Positions 8,136 to 15,510 of a stretch of 64,000 nt of DNA are shown one piece after another. The notes under the pieces are model-generated. The model was not told the DNA's origin. It was given only the letters and a program-made list of their open reading frames with translations, and did not search any database. Origin of the DNA: Bacteroidota bacterium (GTDB lineage Bacteria; Bacteroidota; Bacteroidia; Chitinophagales; Chitinophagaceae); NCBI GenBank assembly GCA_013285905.1, contig JABDGU010000005.1, positions 1 to 64,000 on the forward strand, written 5' to 3'. Position 1 is the first letter of the stretch, and each line of letters begins with the position of its first letter. The translations under genes were made by a program, and so were the position numbers.

Positions 8136-9149
8136 TCACCACACCTGCACTTCCCTTTCCAGGTTTATACCGAAGCGCTCCTTTACCGATTGCATTATTT
8201 CCCCCGACAGCGCCCATATCTCTTCACCGCTTGCCTTTCCATAATTTACAATTACCAATGCCTGTTTTTCATGCACGCCCGTATCGCCTTTTCTATATCC
8301 TTTCCAACCGCACTGTTCTATCAGCCAGCCAGCCGGCACCTTCATCATTGTTTCACTAAAAGGATAGCAGGGAATACCCGGGTAATTGGTCTGTAGCATT
8401 TCAAAATGCTCTGTGGAGATGGCCGGGTTTTTAAAGAAACTGCCCGCATTCCCTATTTTTTTTGGGTCCGGAAGTTTACTACTGCGGATAGCTATAACAG
8501 CATCCGCGATCGCTTTAATAGAAAGCTCTGCAATATTCATCCTTTCCAGTTCATGCTGTATGGGCCCGTAAGCAGTATGAAATGTCGGCTTCTTATTTAA
8601 TTTAAAAATTACAGAGCTAATAAATATTTTATCCTTTAAGCGGCCTTTAAAAATGCTGTCCCTATACCCGAAATTACAATCAGCATTTGTGTAATCAATA
8701 AAGGCTCTTTCCTCCCAATGCCACCCAGTTACACTCTCTATCGTTTCTTTTGCTTCTACACCATAAGCGCCTATATTCTGTATAGGTGCAGCACCCACCG
8801 TACCCGGTATCAGTGCCAGGTTCTCTATACCAGCCCATCCATTGCTTATGGCATACATCACCAGCTTATGCCAGATCTCGCCTGCTTCTACTCTTAGCCA
8901 GACGTGCTCACTGTCTTCTTTCTCAATAACTATCCCTTTCAATTTATTATGTACAACCAGGCCGCTCACAGCCTTGCTTAGCAATATATTACTCCCCCCT
9001 CCCAATGCGTGTACCTGCTTCGGTAAGGCCGCATCATTCGCAATTTCCTCCAGCATTGCTGCATGCTCCAGCTCCACAAAATACTCCGCGCTTACATCTA
9101 TCCCGAATGTATTAAATGGCTTTAAAGAAATGTTTTGTTGTAATTGCAT
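8136..9149 (-). CDS. murB: UDP-N-acetylenolpyruvoylglucosamine reductase MurB
   Basis: A 337-residue type I MurB. It reduces the enolpyruvyl group of UDP-GlcNAc-enolpyruvate with NADPH through bound FAD, giving UDP-MurNAc, the second committed step of peptidoglycan synthesis in the cytoplasm. Visible motifs are the FAD-binding LGGGSNILL (about 49-57), GTVGAAPIQNIGAYG (116-130), FGYRDSIFKG typical of type I enzymes, the catalytic serine in NAGSFFKNP (Ser237) and a C-terminal glutamate in LEREVQVW. It follows the dipeptide epimerase by 18 bases on the same strand, so the two form a small cell-wall operon. Confidence 0.96.
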   Translation of the reverse strand: MQLQQNISLKPFNTFGIDVSAEYFVELEHAAMLEEIANDAALPKQVHALGGGSNILLSKAVSGLVVHNKLKGIVIEKEDSEHVWLRVEAGEIWHKLVMYAISNGWAGIENLALIPGTVGAAPIQNIGAYGVEAKETIESVTGWHWEERAFIDYTNADCNFGYRDSIFKGRLKDKIFISSVIFKLNKKPTFHTAYGPIQHELERMNIAELSIKAIADAVIAIRSSKLPDPKKIGNAGSFFKNPAISTEHFEMLQTNYPGIPCYPFSETMMKVPAGWLIEQCGWKGYRKGDTGVHEKQALVIVNYGKASGEEIWALSGEIMQSVKERFGINLEREVQVW

Positions 9150-9167
9150 GAATTGGCAAAAATAGTT

Positions 9168-10208
9168 TTATGCTTTTATTTTTTCACGTTTCTCTCCCCA
9201 AAATTGTATGCCCAATCCGCTGCCTCCGCTTAATGAAATAATACCCTTGTCATATTTCAACCCCTCTGCAACATCTTCTTTTAGCAATAAAGGCCCATCT
9301 GCATCCACTTCATCTATTAGTGGCATGAGGTTAGCAATAGCTGCAGAGCCTATACTGCTTTCGTTCATGGAGCCTACCATTACTTTAAGCCCCAGGGTTC
9401 TTGCTTCTTTTATCATTCTCAGGGCCGGTGTTATACCCCCGCACTTCGTCAGCTTTATATTAATGCCATCAAAACCGTCTGCGCATTTTTTCACTTCATC
9501 TTCCGTCCTGCAGCTTTCATCGGCAAACAATGGCAGCTTCGATATTTGTTTCAGCTCTTTCATAGCCTCTGCCTCTTCTCTTTTTAGTGGTTGTTCTACC
9601 AGCTTCACATTTAGTTGCTCAAGCTCAGGCAATAACTTTTTTGCTTCCTCAAATGTCCAACCCTCATTGGCATCCACTCGGAAGGGTGCATCCGTATAGC
9701 TTCTTAATGTTCTTAATATATCTATATCATTGGGGCTTCCCACTTTTATTTTATACACCGGCCATGGATGTGCATTCATTTTTGCAAGCATTTCTACCGT
9801 GCCGCACATGCCCAGGGTATAATCAGTAAGCGGCACGTTTTCCCATTTCAGTCCCATTAATTCATAAATAGGTTTCCGGCGCAGTTTTGCAAACAGGTCC
9901 CATGCGGCAATATCCAATGCAGCGATCAGGAAGTTTTGTCCCGGCAATAAATGATGTAAAAAATGCCAGAAACGATTGGTATCGATAAGTGCATAACGCT
10001 CTATTACTGTTCTCTTTGCATTCAGCGCTTCGATCATTTTTTCAACGGTCACATCGTAATAAGTGATAGCAGGCGCCTCGCCGTATCCATTCAGGTTTCC
10101 CATTCCCAGCGATACCACCAGGCTCGGTTGAGAGGTCTTCGTGCCTTTATGGGTCGTAAAGGGATATTCAAAAGCCAGGTCAAAAGAATAATGTTGGACA
10201 CGTAACAT
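9168..10208 (-). CDS. Dipeptide epimerase (enolase superfamily, L-Ala-D/L-Glu type)
   Basis: A 346-residue member of the muconate-lactonising subgroup of the enolase superfamily. The catalytic Lys pair is KIK (Lys155 with Lys153), metal ligands are Asp179 (VDANEGW), Glu205 (VEQPL) and Asp230 (ADES), and the opposite catalytic Lys is Lys252 (INIKLTK). This pattern is that of L-Ala-D/L-Glu epimerases, which interconvert murein-derived dipeptides for recycling. Co-location with murB supports a peptidoglycan recycling role, though specificity for other dipeptides cannot be excluded. It is divergent from the glycosyltransferase, sharing a very short promoter region. Confidence 0.9.
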   Translation of the reverse strand: MLRVQHYSFDLAFEYPFTTHKGTKTSQPSLVVSLGMGNLNGYGEAPAITYYDVTVEKMIEALNAKRTVIERYALIDTNRFWHFLHHLLPGQNFLIAALDIAAWDLFAKLRRKPIYELMGLKWENVPLTDYTLGMCGTVEMLAKMNAHPWPVYKIKVGSPNDIDILRTLRSYTDAPFRVDANEGWTFEEAKKLLPELEQLNVKLVEQPLKREEAEAMKELKQISKLPLFADESCRTEDEVKKCADGFDGINIKLTKCGGITPALRMIKEARTLGLKVMVGSMNESSIGSAAIANLMPLIDEVDADGPLLLKEDVAEGLKYDKGIISLSGGSGLGIQFWGEKREKIKA

Positions 10209-10224
10209 TGCTGAAAATTGCGAT

Positions 10225-10232
10225 TATTTTTG
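10225..10232 (+). promoter_or_regulatory. Putative -7 box for the GT39 gene
   Basis: TATTTTTG fits the Bacteroidota -7 consensus TAnnTTTG and ends 18 bases before ATG 10251. A TTG lies at 10208-10210, a short spacing for the -33 element. The box supports the downstream ATG over the longer frame that opens at 10218. Confidence 0.45.
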
Positions 10233-10250
10233 CAAACGGAAAATTATACC

Positions 10251-11915
10251 ATGCCAAAAATACCTTTTTGGGTCTTCATTTTGCTCGCTTTGTTGCATTT
10301 ATCTGCAATACGCATAGATACTATGGATGTGGACGCATCGCAATATGCCGAAATGAGCCGCGAAATGATGCTCAGTGGAGACCATCTGCACCTATATGAT
10401 CGTGGTGCAGAGTATCTCGATAAACCGCCATTTCTCTTTTGGGTAAGTTCTGCCAGCATGAAGGTGTTTGGTGTAAACAATTTGGGCTACAAACTGCCAT
10501 CCATACTATTTGCATTCCTTGCCATGTACGCCACTTATCGCCTCGCAAAGCTCCTTTATAATGAAGCTACAGGACGAATGGCTGCCTTAATACTCGGCAC
10601 TTGCCAGGGTATGTTTCTCATGACAAATGATATACGTTGCGATACCATATTGATGGCATGGGTCATAACTGCCATTTGGGCCATAAAAGAATGCGAGATA
10701 AAACGCCGCTGGCAATTTGTTTTGCTGGGTGTATTAAGCATAGCATGCGGTATGATGACAAAGGGCCCAATTGCTTTAATGGTACCTGCCTTTTGTTTCG
10801 GCAGCGAATGGGTTTTAAAACGCAAATGGAAAAACATTTTTAATCCCTGGCATCTATTGGACCTTTTGCTTATTGCCATATTGTTAATTCCCATGAGCAT
10901 CGGCCTCTATCAGCAATTCGATATGCACCCGGAAAAAACAGTGAACGGCCTGCAGCATGTATCCGGCTTACGTTTCTTCTACTGGTCCCAGAGTTTTGGC
11001 AGAATAACCGGAGAAAGCCCCTGGCAAAACGGCGCAGATATCAGCTTTCTGCTCGTCAATATGCTATGGTCTTTCCTGCCCTGGATATTCCTCTTACTCA
11101 TCGCTTTGGCTATAAATATCAGCACACTTATCAAACAAAAATTTCGCCTGCAGGATGGCCAGGAGTGGATTACCACAGGCGGTTTTTTATTGGCCTATCT
11201 CTCTCTTGGTTCCTCCCGTTATCAATTGCCGCATTATATTTTCGTAGCATTTCCTTTAGCTGCCATCATTGTTGCCAAACTCTTAAAAGATTTCTTTGAG
11301 GCGGAAAAATACAAACGCCTTTACACAATAATAAAACCTGCTATGGGCATTATTATTTTATTATTGTTCTTCGCCATTCTTGTTCTTATAACCTATATTT
11401 TCCCATCAGGCATTTTCGCCATTGTCATATGGATTCTTAGCTTTGCTGCATGGTTATACATCGCATTCAAGAAAAACATTCCTGGCAAAATGCTTTGGGT
11501 AGCCGCCTCTGGTATGATGTTCCTTAATATTTTTGTTACACATTTCTTTTATGCCCCCTTGCTTCAGTACCAGATGGGTTCTCAATTAGGCCGCTTTATT
11601 AACCCTGGCAGTAACCCTGAAGATAAAATAATAGCTTACCGGGCAATAACAGTTTACAAAGTAGGCGACCCCCTTAATTCCCTGCCATTCTATGCAGAAC
11701 GAGTTATCAAAAGTTCCGACAGCTTACCCAATGCATCCAACAGTTATATCATCACCATGGACGATGGCATTGCCGACCTGCAACAAAAGGGATATGCTTT
11801 TGATATAATAAAGAAAGGAGAACGCTTTAAAGTAAGTGAACTCACGCCGGAGTTTATCAATCCCAAAACAAGAAGCAAGGCTGTAAATAATTACTATTTG
11901 GTTAGACTGAGATAA
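10251..11915 (+). CDS. Glycosyltransferase family 39 (ArnT/PMT-like) membrane protein
   Basis: An integral membrane protein of about 554 residues. After a first membrane segment it has the acidic loop DTMDVDASQYAEMSREMM with the Asp-Glu region typical of ArnT/PMT-type transferases, then LDKPPFLFW, a family hallmark for binding the lipid-linked sugar. About a dozen membrane segments follow and a soluble tail from about residue 450. Such enzymes move a sugar from a polyprenyl phosphate donor to lipid A or another envelope acceptor on the periplasmic side. The acceptor here is unknown. I moved the start to ATG 10251, after the putative -7 box; the upstream extension MRLFLQTENYT looks non-coding. 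Confidence 0.85.
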   Translation: MPKIPFWVFILLALLHLSAIRIDTMDVDASQYAEMSREMMLSGDHLHLYDRGAEYLDKPPFLFWVSSASMKVFGVNNLGYKLPSILFAFLAMYATYRLAKLLYNEATGRMAALILGTCQGMFLMTNDIRCDTILMAWVITAIWAIKECEIKRRWQFVLLGVLSIACGMMTKGPIALMVPAFCFGSEWVLKRKWKNIFNPWHLLDLLLIAILLIPMSIGLYQQFDMHPEKTVNGLQHVSGLRFFYWSQSFGRITGESPWQNGADISFLLVNMLWSFLPWIFLLLIALAINISTLIKQKFRLQDGQEWITTGGFLLAYLSLGSSRYQLPHYIFVAFPLAAIIVAKLLKDFFEAEKYKRLYTIIKPAMGIIILLLFFAILVLITYIFPSGIFAIVIWILSFAAWLYIAFKKNIPGKMLWVAASGMMFLNIFVTHFFYAPLLQYQMGSQLGRFINPGSNPEDKIIAYRAITVYKVGDPLNSLPFYAERVIKSSDSLPNASNSYIITMDDGIADLQQKGYAFDIIKKGERFKVSELTPEFINPKTRSKAVNNYYLVRLR

Positions 11916-11953
11916 TATCAATTGGACATTATATTTTCTGCATTGCTTGAGAA

Positions 11954-12017
11954 GGCCTCATAGAGGCCAAAGCTTTGTGGCAATAATAAAATATTGAAAT
12001 GCGCTTCGTAGGTGCGC
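11954..12017. repeat. Two-hairpin intergenic repeat, copy 4
   Basis: Hairpin 1 is GGCCTC-ATA-GAGGCC (11954-11968). Hairpin 2 is GCGCTTC-GTA-GGTGCGC (12001-12017), with one mismatch and one G-T pair. The linker AAAGCTTTGTGGC matches copy 3. The 32-base spacing is the same as in copy 3. CAATTGGACATTAT just upstream (from about 11928) resembles a MITE-like end. CTGCG-type repeats follow up to about 12120. Confidence 0.65.
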
Positions 12018-12172
12018 AATGTTCTGTACGCACTAAGGTTTCATTATACGGATCTGCGAGTATCTGCGGAACTTATTCATTGTTGTGAGTTAGCCGAAAT
12101 TCTGCGAGTGTCTGCGGGAAAATCTATTTACCACCTTTCAAATGTAAAATTTAGATATCTAATCGGTATAAA

Positions 12173-12931
12173 TCATTTAAACTCCTTAAAGTAGTAGGTC
12201 ATATCATCTTCCTGCAGCACCATTTCTTTGTCCTGGCATTTTATCACTGTGAAGCTGCGGTTATCTTTACCTACACATTCCAGCAAGCCTGCGCTAAAGC
12301 TTTTTATACTCCATGATGGTGCTCCGTCGGGGTCCTTCGCCGCATAGAGATAACCGAGTTTACCATCCGAGCTGCCACCCGTAATATCTATCATTTTTAT
12401 CACCCTCGTATAGTCCACCTCGTTCATCGCAGCTTTGGATGTTCGCCTGTACACAGACCAATGCCCTATCATCTGGTCTATGCTGTTCACAGGTAATATA
12501 GGTTCCACTATTTGCCCGTTTTTTATCTCCTTATTGCCTATCACCAGTTTCGATGTGTCGGCCATAAAAAAATAATAACTACTGTCGTCCTTCATTAATA
12601 GTTTGCCAAATTTCTTTTCTATCAGTATCGGATTAAAAAGCCCCATTTCCAGCTCATTGCCATCCTGGCTATATTTACCTTTATAAATAAACCCACCCGC
12701 TTTCCGCATCACATATTTATTCGAGTCCAGGAACTCTATATGCATCGTATCTGTAAAGGCCCTGTCTGTGCTGTCTATGTGCGTACGCTTCACCTCCATC
12801 CACCTGCTTTTTTTAATGATGATGGGCTTTTCCTTCTTATGCTTTTTATGCCTGTGTTTATGCTTATGTTTATGCTTTGCTATTGCCATCAAAGGCATTA
12901 ACAACAACAAAAAGATGATTATTTTTTTCAT
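12173..12931 (-). CDS. Secreted protein with His/Lys-rich N-terminus, unknown function
   Basis: A 252-residue exported protein. The signal peptide (about 1-18) is followed at once by a low-complexity stretch, residues 19-36, that alternates His and Lys (KHKHKHKHRHKKHKKEK) and could bind metal or a negatively charged surface. The rest has several short beta-rich segments, including EFLDSNKYVMRKAGGFIYKGKYS and QMIGHWSVYRRTSKA, reminiscent of lipocalin-like stress proteins, but I cannot place it in a family with confidence. It is divergent from the amidase gene and alone on its strand. Confidence 0.75.
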   Translation of the reverse strand: MKKIIIFLLLLMPLMAIAKHKHKHKHRHKKHKKEKPIIIKKSRWMEVKRTHIDSTDRAFTDTMHIEFLDSNKYVMRKAGGFIYKGKYSQDGNELEMGLFNPILIEKKFGKLLMKDDSSYYFFMADTSKLVIGNKEIKNGQIVEPILPVNSIDQMIGHWSVYRRTSKAAMNEVDYTRVIKMIDITGGSSDGKLGYLYAAKDPDGAPSWSIKSFSAGLLECVGKDNRSFTVIKCQDKEMVLQEDDMTYYFKEFK

Positions 12932-13022
12932 CAGAAATATCTTAAACCGCCGTATTCTTATAAATCAGTAATTTTATACGAGACTTCAAAAATATCCAAA
13001 TAAAGTATTAATTATAAGTTAA

Positions 13023-13802
13023 ATGGCGAGCCAATTAAATATAACGCTTATTCAGCCCGATATAATATGGGAAGATAAACAGGCAAATTTTGCACAATAT
13101 GAAAAATATATGGAGCAAATCACTGATAAAAAAGAAGTGGTTGTATTGCCTGAGATGTTCAGCACCGGCTTCAGTATGGCACCGGAAAGGCTTGCAGAGT
13201 CCATGGATGGCCCATCTGTACTATGGATGAAAACAATGGCGGCCAAACACCGCTGCATTCTTACAGGCAGCCTTATAATTGAAGACGAGGGAAAATATTA
13301 CAACCGTTTGCTTTGGGTGCAGCCCGATGGGCAGACTGGCATTTACGACAAACGCCACCGTTTTGGCTATGCCGATGAAGACGAACATTATGATGCAGGC
13401 AACAAGCGCCTTATAGCGCAGGTAAAAGGCTGGCGTATCTGTTTGCTTATTTGCTACGACCTCCGTTTCCCGGTTTGGGCTCGCAACCAGGGCGATGAAT
13501 ATGATGTATTGCTCTATGTTGCCAACTGGCCCGACCGCCGCAGCCTGGCATGGAGAACACTGCTGCAGGCAAGGGCCATAGAGAACCTGGCCTACGTGGT
13601 GGGCTGCAACAGGGTGGGTAAAGACGGCAAAGATTTTAATTACAATGGCGAAAGTTCTGTTTTCGGGCCCATGGGAGAACTGCTATGGCAGCAAGCCACC
13701 CTGCCTGCAGTACACACCATAACGCTTGATAAACAGCATTTAACAAACACGCGCAATCATTTCCCTTTTTTGAACGATGCCGACAAATTCATAATTCTGT
13801 GA
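13023..13802 (+). CDS. Nitrilase-superfamily amidase (omega-amidase YafV-like)
   Basis: A 259-residue carbon-nitrogen hydrolase. The catalytic triad is visible: Glu44 in VLPEMFSTGF, Lys110 in YDKRHRF and Cys144 in LLICYDLRFPVW. The sequence around the triad (MFSTGFSM, KRHRFGYADED) is that of the YafV/Nit2-like omega-amidases, which hydrolyse 2-oxoglutaramate or 2-oxosuccinamate to the keto acid and ammonia as metabolite repair after glutamine transamination. The substrate is inferred from family resemblance. Length is normal and the start ATG is the only sensible one. Confidence 0.9.
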   Translation: MASQLNITLIQPDIIWEDKQANFAQYEKYMEQITDKKEVVVLPEMFSTGFSMAPERLAESMDGPSVLWMKTMAAKHRCILTGSLIIEDEGKYYNRLLWVQPDGQTGIYDKRHRFGYADEDEHYDAGNKRLIAQVKGWRICLLICYDLRFPVWARNQGDEYDVLLYVANWPDRRSLAWRTLLQARAIENLAYVVGCNRVGKDGKDFNYNGESSVFGPMGELLWQQATLPAVHTITLDKQHLTNTRNHFPFLNDADKFIIL

Positions 13803-13840
13803 GGCATTTGGTCATTTCCTTTCCCGTTTTGTCTTCCATT

Positions 13841-13938
13841 CTCACGTCATTGCGAGGCACAGTCTGTCCCGGTACTTCGGGAAAGCAATCTCACGACCAC
13901 TCTCTCGCGTCATTGCGAGGAACGAAGCAATCTCACGA
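13841..13938. repeat. Two head-to-tail copies of a TCATTGCGAGG-type repeat, one with an inserted micropalindrome
   Basis: The first unit (about 13843-13895) reads CGTCATTGCGAGGCAC, then about 20 extra bases, then AAGCAATCTCACGA. The second (about 13908-13938) reads CGTCATTGCGAGGAACGA then AGCAATCTCACGA without interruption. The extra bases contain TCCCGG-TACT-TCGGGA (13867-13882). The repeat lies directly upstream of, and in frame with, the next gene. Confidence 0.7.
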
Positions 13939-13939
13939 A

Positions 13940-14323
13940 ATGCAGAGATATATACCCCTTATTTCGTTTAATGAATCTTATTTTATCCTATTCTGCTTTT
14001 TTGCTCTCTCCCCTTTAATCGGTTCAGCACAACCAGGCATGGCCAATACCCAAGCAACTCATATCAGCATCAAAGACCACAACATTTATTACGATAGCAA
14101 TATGATCGCCTATTACAAGGTCAATATGATCGATAGCGACTTCACATCTATTGTTATCTACAATAAGGCCAAGGCAAGAGTAGCAGAAGCCACATATGCA
14201 AATGGTGATGAAAACTGGACCATTGTTACCCCAGTGGACCAGGAAAAAATGTATTTACATTGGCATAAAGAGCATAGTCTTGAGTTATTGTTTGCTTTTC
14301 TGGTCGAGAAGAAATATTTATGA
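13940..14323 (+). CDS. Small exported protein of unknown function
   Basis: I place the start at ATG 13940, giving 127 residues with an export-type hydrophobic segment (about 15-31, ending IGSAQ). The longer frame from 13799 is open only because the two TCATTGCGAGG repeats happen to be read as LRGTKQSH-like peptide, and that part is unlikely to be protein. The mature part, with ISIKDHNIYYDSNMIAYYKV, is short and beta-rich, and I do not recognise it. It follows the amidase directly but is separated by the repeats. A 9-bp-stem hairpin at 14373-14400 lies after the stop; it lacks a T-run and is more likely another repeat than a terminator. Confidence 0.55.
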   Translation: MQRYIPLISFNESYFILFCFFALSPLIGSAQPGMANTQATHISIKDHNIYYDSNMIAYYKVNMIDSDFTSIVIYNKAKARVAEATYANGDENWTIVTPVDQEKMYLHWHKEHSLELLFAFLVEKKYL

Positions 14324-14451
14324 TTATTATATCTAAGTGGCAGATTTCCGACTTAAAAACCCCTTATTTCCCCGGGGAGTCTCCTTTTCGGGACTCCCCG
14401 CAGCTATTTCGAAGCGATAAAGCCTATTCCATCCTAACTGTAAAATTTTTT

Positions 14452-14820
14452 CTGCCACAACCCAAAACGGCACAAATTTTGCGGCATAAAATAGCCATAT
14501 AAACCCTTGGCATACTCAAAATGAAAAGAAATAAATTTCAAAAAACACTGCCAACTAACAACAGGATTATTTGTACATGATAGTACAAAATCGGACATTT
14601 TTATTATCGCTATGTTTTTATAAGTAATTGATATTAAATTAATTACAACAAATTAAACAAAACAAAATGTCCATGTTTTTTCATTATTGGGCATCGGGCA
14701 TTTTCAGTTTCACCCATGCCTCTTAGAAATAGATGCGGCCATTAAATTTTCCCACCTAAAAATCACATTATTACCATGAAACCCTTTGCCCTGGCTCATA
14801 TTATTGTTTCCCTTAGCGGC
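14452..14820. repeat. Two-copy hub element, copy 1
   Basis: Blocks shared with about 29905-30455, in the same order, are: GGCACAAATTTTGCGGCAT and TATAAACCCTTGGCA (about 14470-14512); an 80-bp core with GGACATTTT/AAAATGTCC ends (14593-14672); GGGCATCGGGCATTTTCA after it; and ACCATGAAACCCTTTGCC to TTAGCGGC (about 14774-14820). It looks like a non-coding mobile or structured element. Confidence 0.6.
14593..14672. repeat. 80-bp inverted-repeat core, copy 1
   Basis: It begins GGACATTTT and ends AAAATGTCC (9-bp perfect inverted ends). The other copy at 30177-30256 has exactly the same length, the same ends and, aligned by eye without gaps, 67 of 80 identical bases. The 3' quarter (AATTAAACAAAACAAAATG) is invariant. 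It contains no reading frame of note. Confidence 0.7.
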
Positions 14821-15296
14821 AAGAAATTGGCTTTTCGCAAAATCCCGACACTTCGGGAGCGGCCATCAAACGACAGCGAGTTCACGCGAGGCCGTTGCGG
14901 CGGAACAGTCGTAAAAATAATAAAGCGTTTTTGAACACATTATCATGTTAACTAAAGCGGCAATTTTCCTGCAACAGTCAAAAGCGGCAACTTTTACTAA
15001 ACAAAAATTACAAACAATTAAAAACCAATTAGATAATTGCTCAAATGAAAATCACTTAAGCGGCTTAAGTAGGCAACAAAGCGGCAATAATGATAAAAAT
15101 AGAATATGAAAGAAACTGCGTTTTAGTTTGAAATACTAAAGCTGAAAATTTGCAAAGGCACCTTTTTTCGCGCCCAAGATGAGCACTACGCCAAATCAAT
15201 GAACAAAAACTATCGTCTGCTGAAATGATAAATAGCGATACAAGCGAAAGGCAGTGCCCCACAATAGAGCTGCTAAGTAACATGCCTCAGAGCTAG

Positions 15297-15374
15297 GCAG
15301 AGGCCACGCGGAGCGATTTGGCCTCTGCGCGGCTTTTCTTTGGTTCTTTCTTTTGCCAAGACAAAAGAAAGAAC
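15297..15374. repeat. Pair of strong hairpins (dispersed-repeat type)
   Basis: The first is GCAGAGGCC (15297-15305) paired with GGCCTCTGC (15320-15328). The second is GTTCTTTCTTTTG (15343-15355) paired with CAAAAGAAAGAAC (15362-15374), a perfect 13-bp stem with a 6-base loop. The second resembles a repeat seen between genes in many Bacteroidota. It lies about 135 bases before the RND exporter gene. Confidence 0.65.
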
Positions 15375-15471
15375 ACTCGCGATGGGTAAATACCTCGGTC
15401 AGGTTTTGTTTATGCAAAGCACTACTTTGTTTTGCTCCACTAATTTCCGCCTCAAACTGCCTATTATTTAG

Positions 15472-15479
15472 TACATTTG
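15472..15479 (+). promoter_or_regulatory. Putative -7 box for the RND exporter
   Basis: TACATTTG fits TAnnTTTG and lies 31 bases before the ATG at 15511. No good TTG is seen at the -33 position, so this is a weak call. Confidence 0.35.
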
Positions 15480-15510
15480 CACCCCACAATTAATTATATC
15501 TTATTATACG

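Larger units (their letters stand above)
14324..15510. other. Non-coding hub of about 1.2 kb, rich in repeats
   Basis: No convincing gene is present on either strand; the short frames are low-complexity or run through hairpins. The region is AT-rich except for GC-rich palindromes. It holds a CGGGGAGTC/GACTCCCCG hairpin (14373-14400), a diverged two-copy element whose other copy is at about 29905-30480, a micropalindrome (14843-14858), a cluster of AAAGCGGCAA-like heptamers to octamers (about 14815-15088), and two strong hairpins (15297-15328, 15343-15374). Confidence 0.75.

Noticed and set aside
13799-13939. 47-codon upstream extension of the small exported protein
   Set aside because: It is coded by TCATTGCGAGG repeats (LRGT..SH), and the ATG at 13940 gives a proper export signal.
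14496-14520. CCCTTGGCAT in the hub as a sigma-54 promoter
   Set aside because: There is a TGGCA but no TTGC at the required distance in either copy.
15196-15489. 97-codon frame on the minus strand in the hub
   Set aside because: It passes through two strong hairpins and reads as repeat translation (CLGKRKNQRKAAQ).
14324-15510. Hub considered as a CRISPR array or origin of replication
   Set aside because: There are no equal-length repeats with unique spacers, no dnaA box cluster and no dnaA or dnaN genes nearby.
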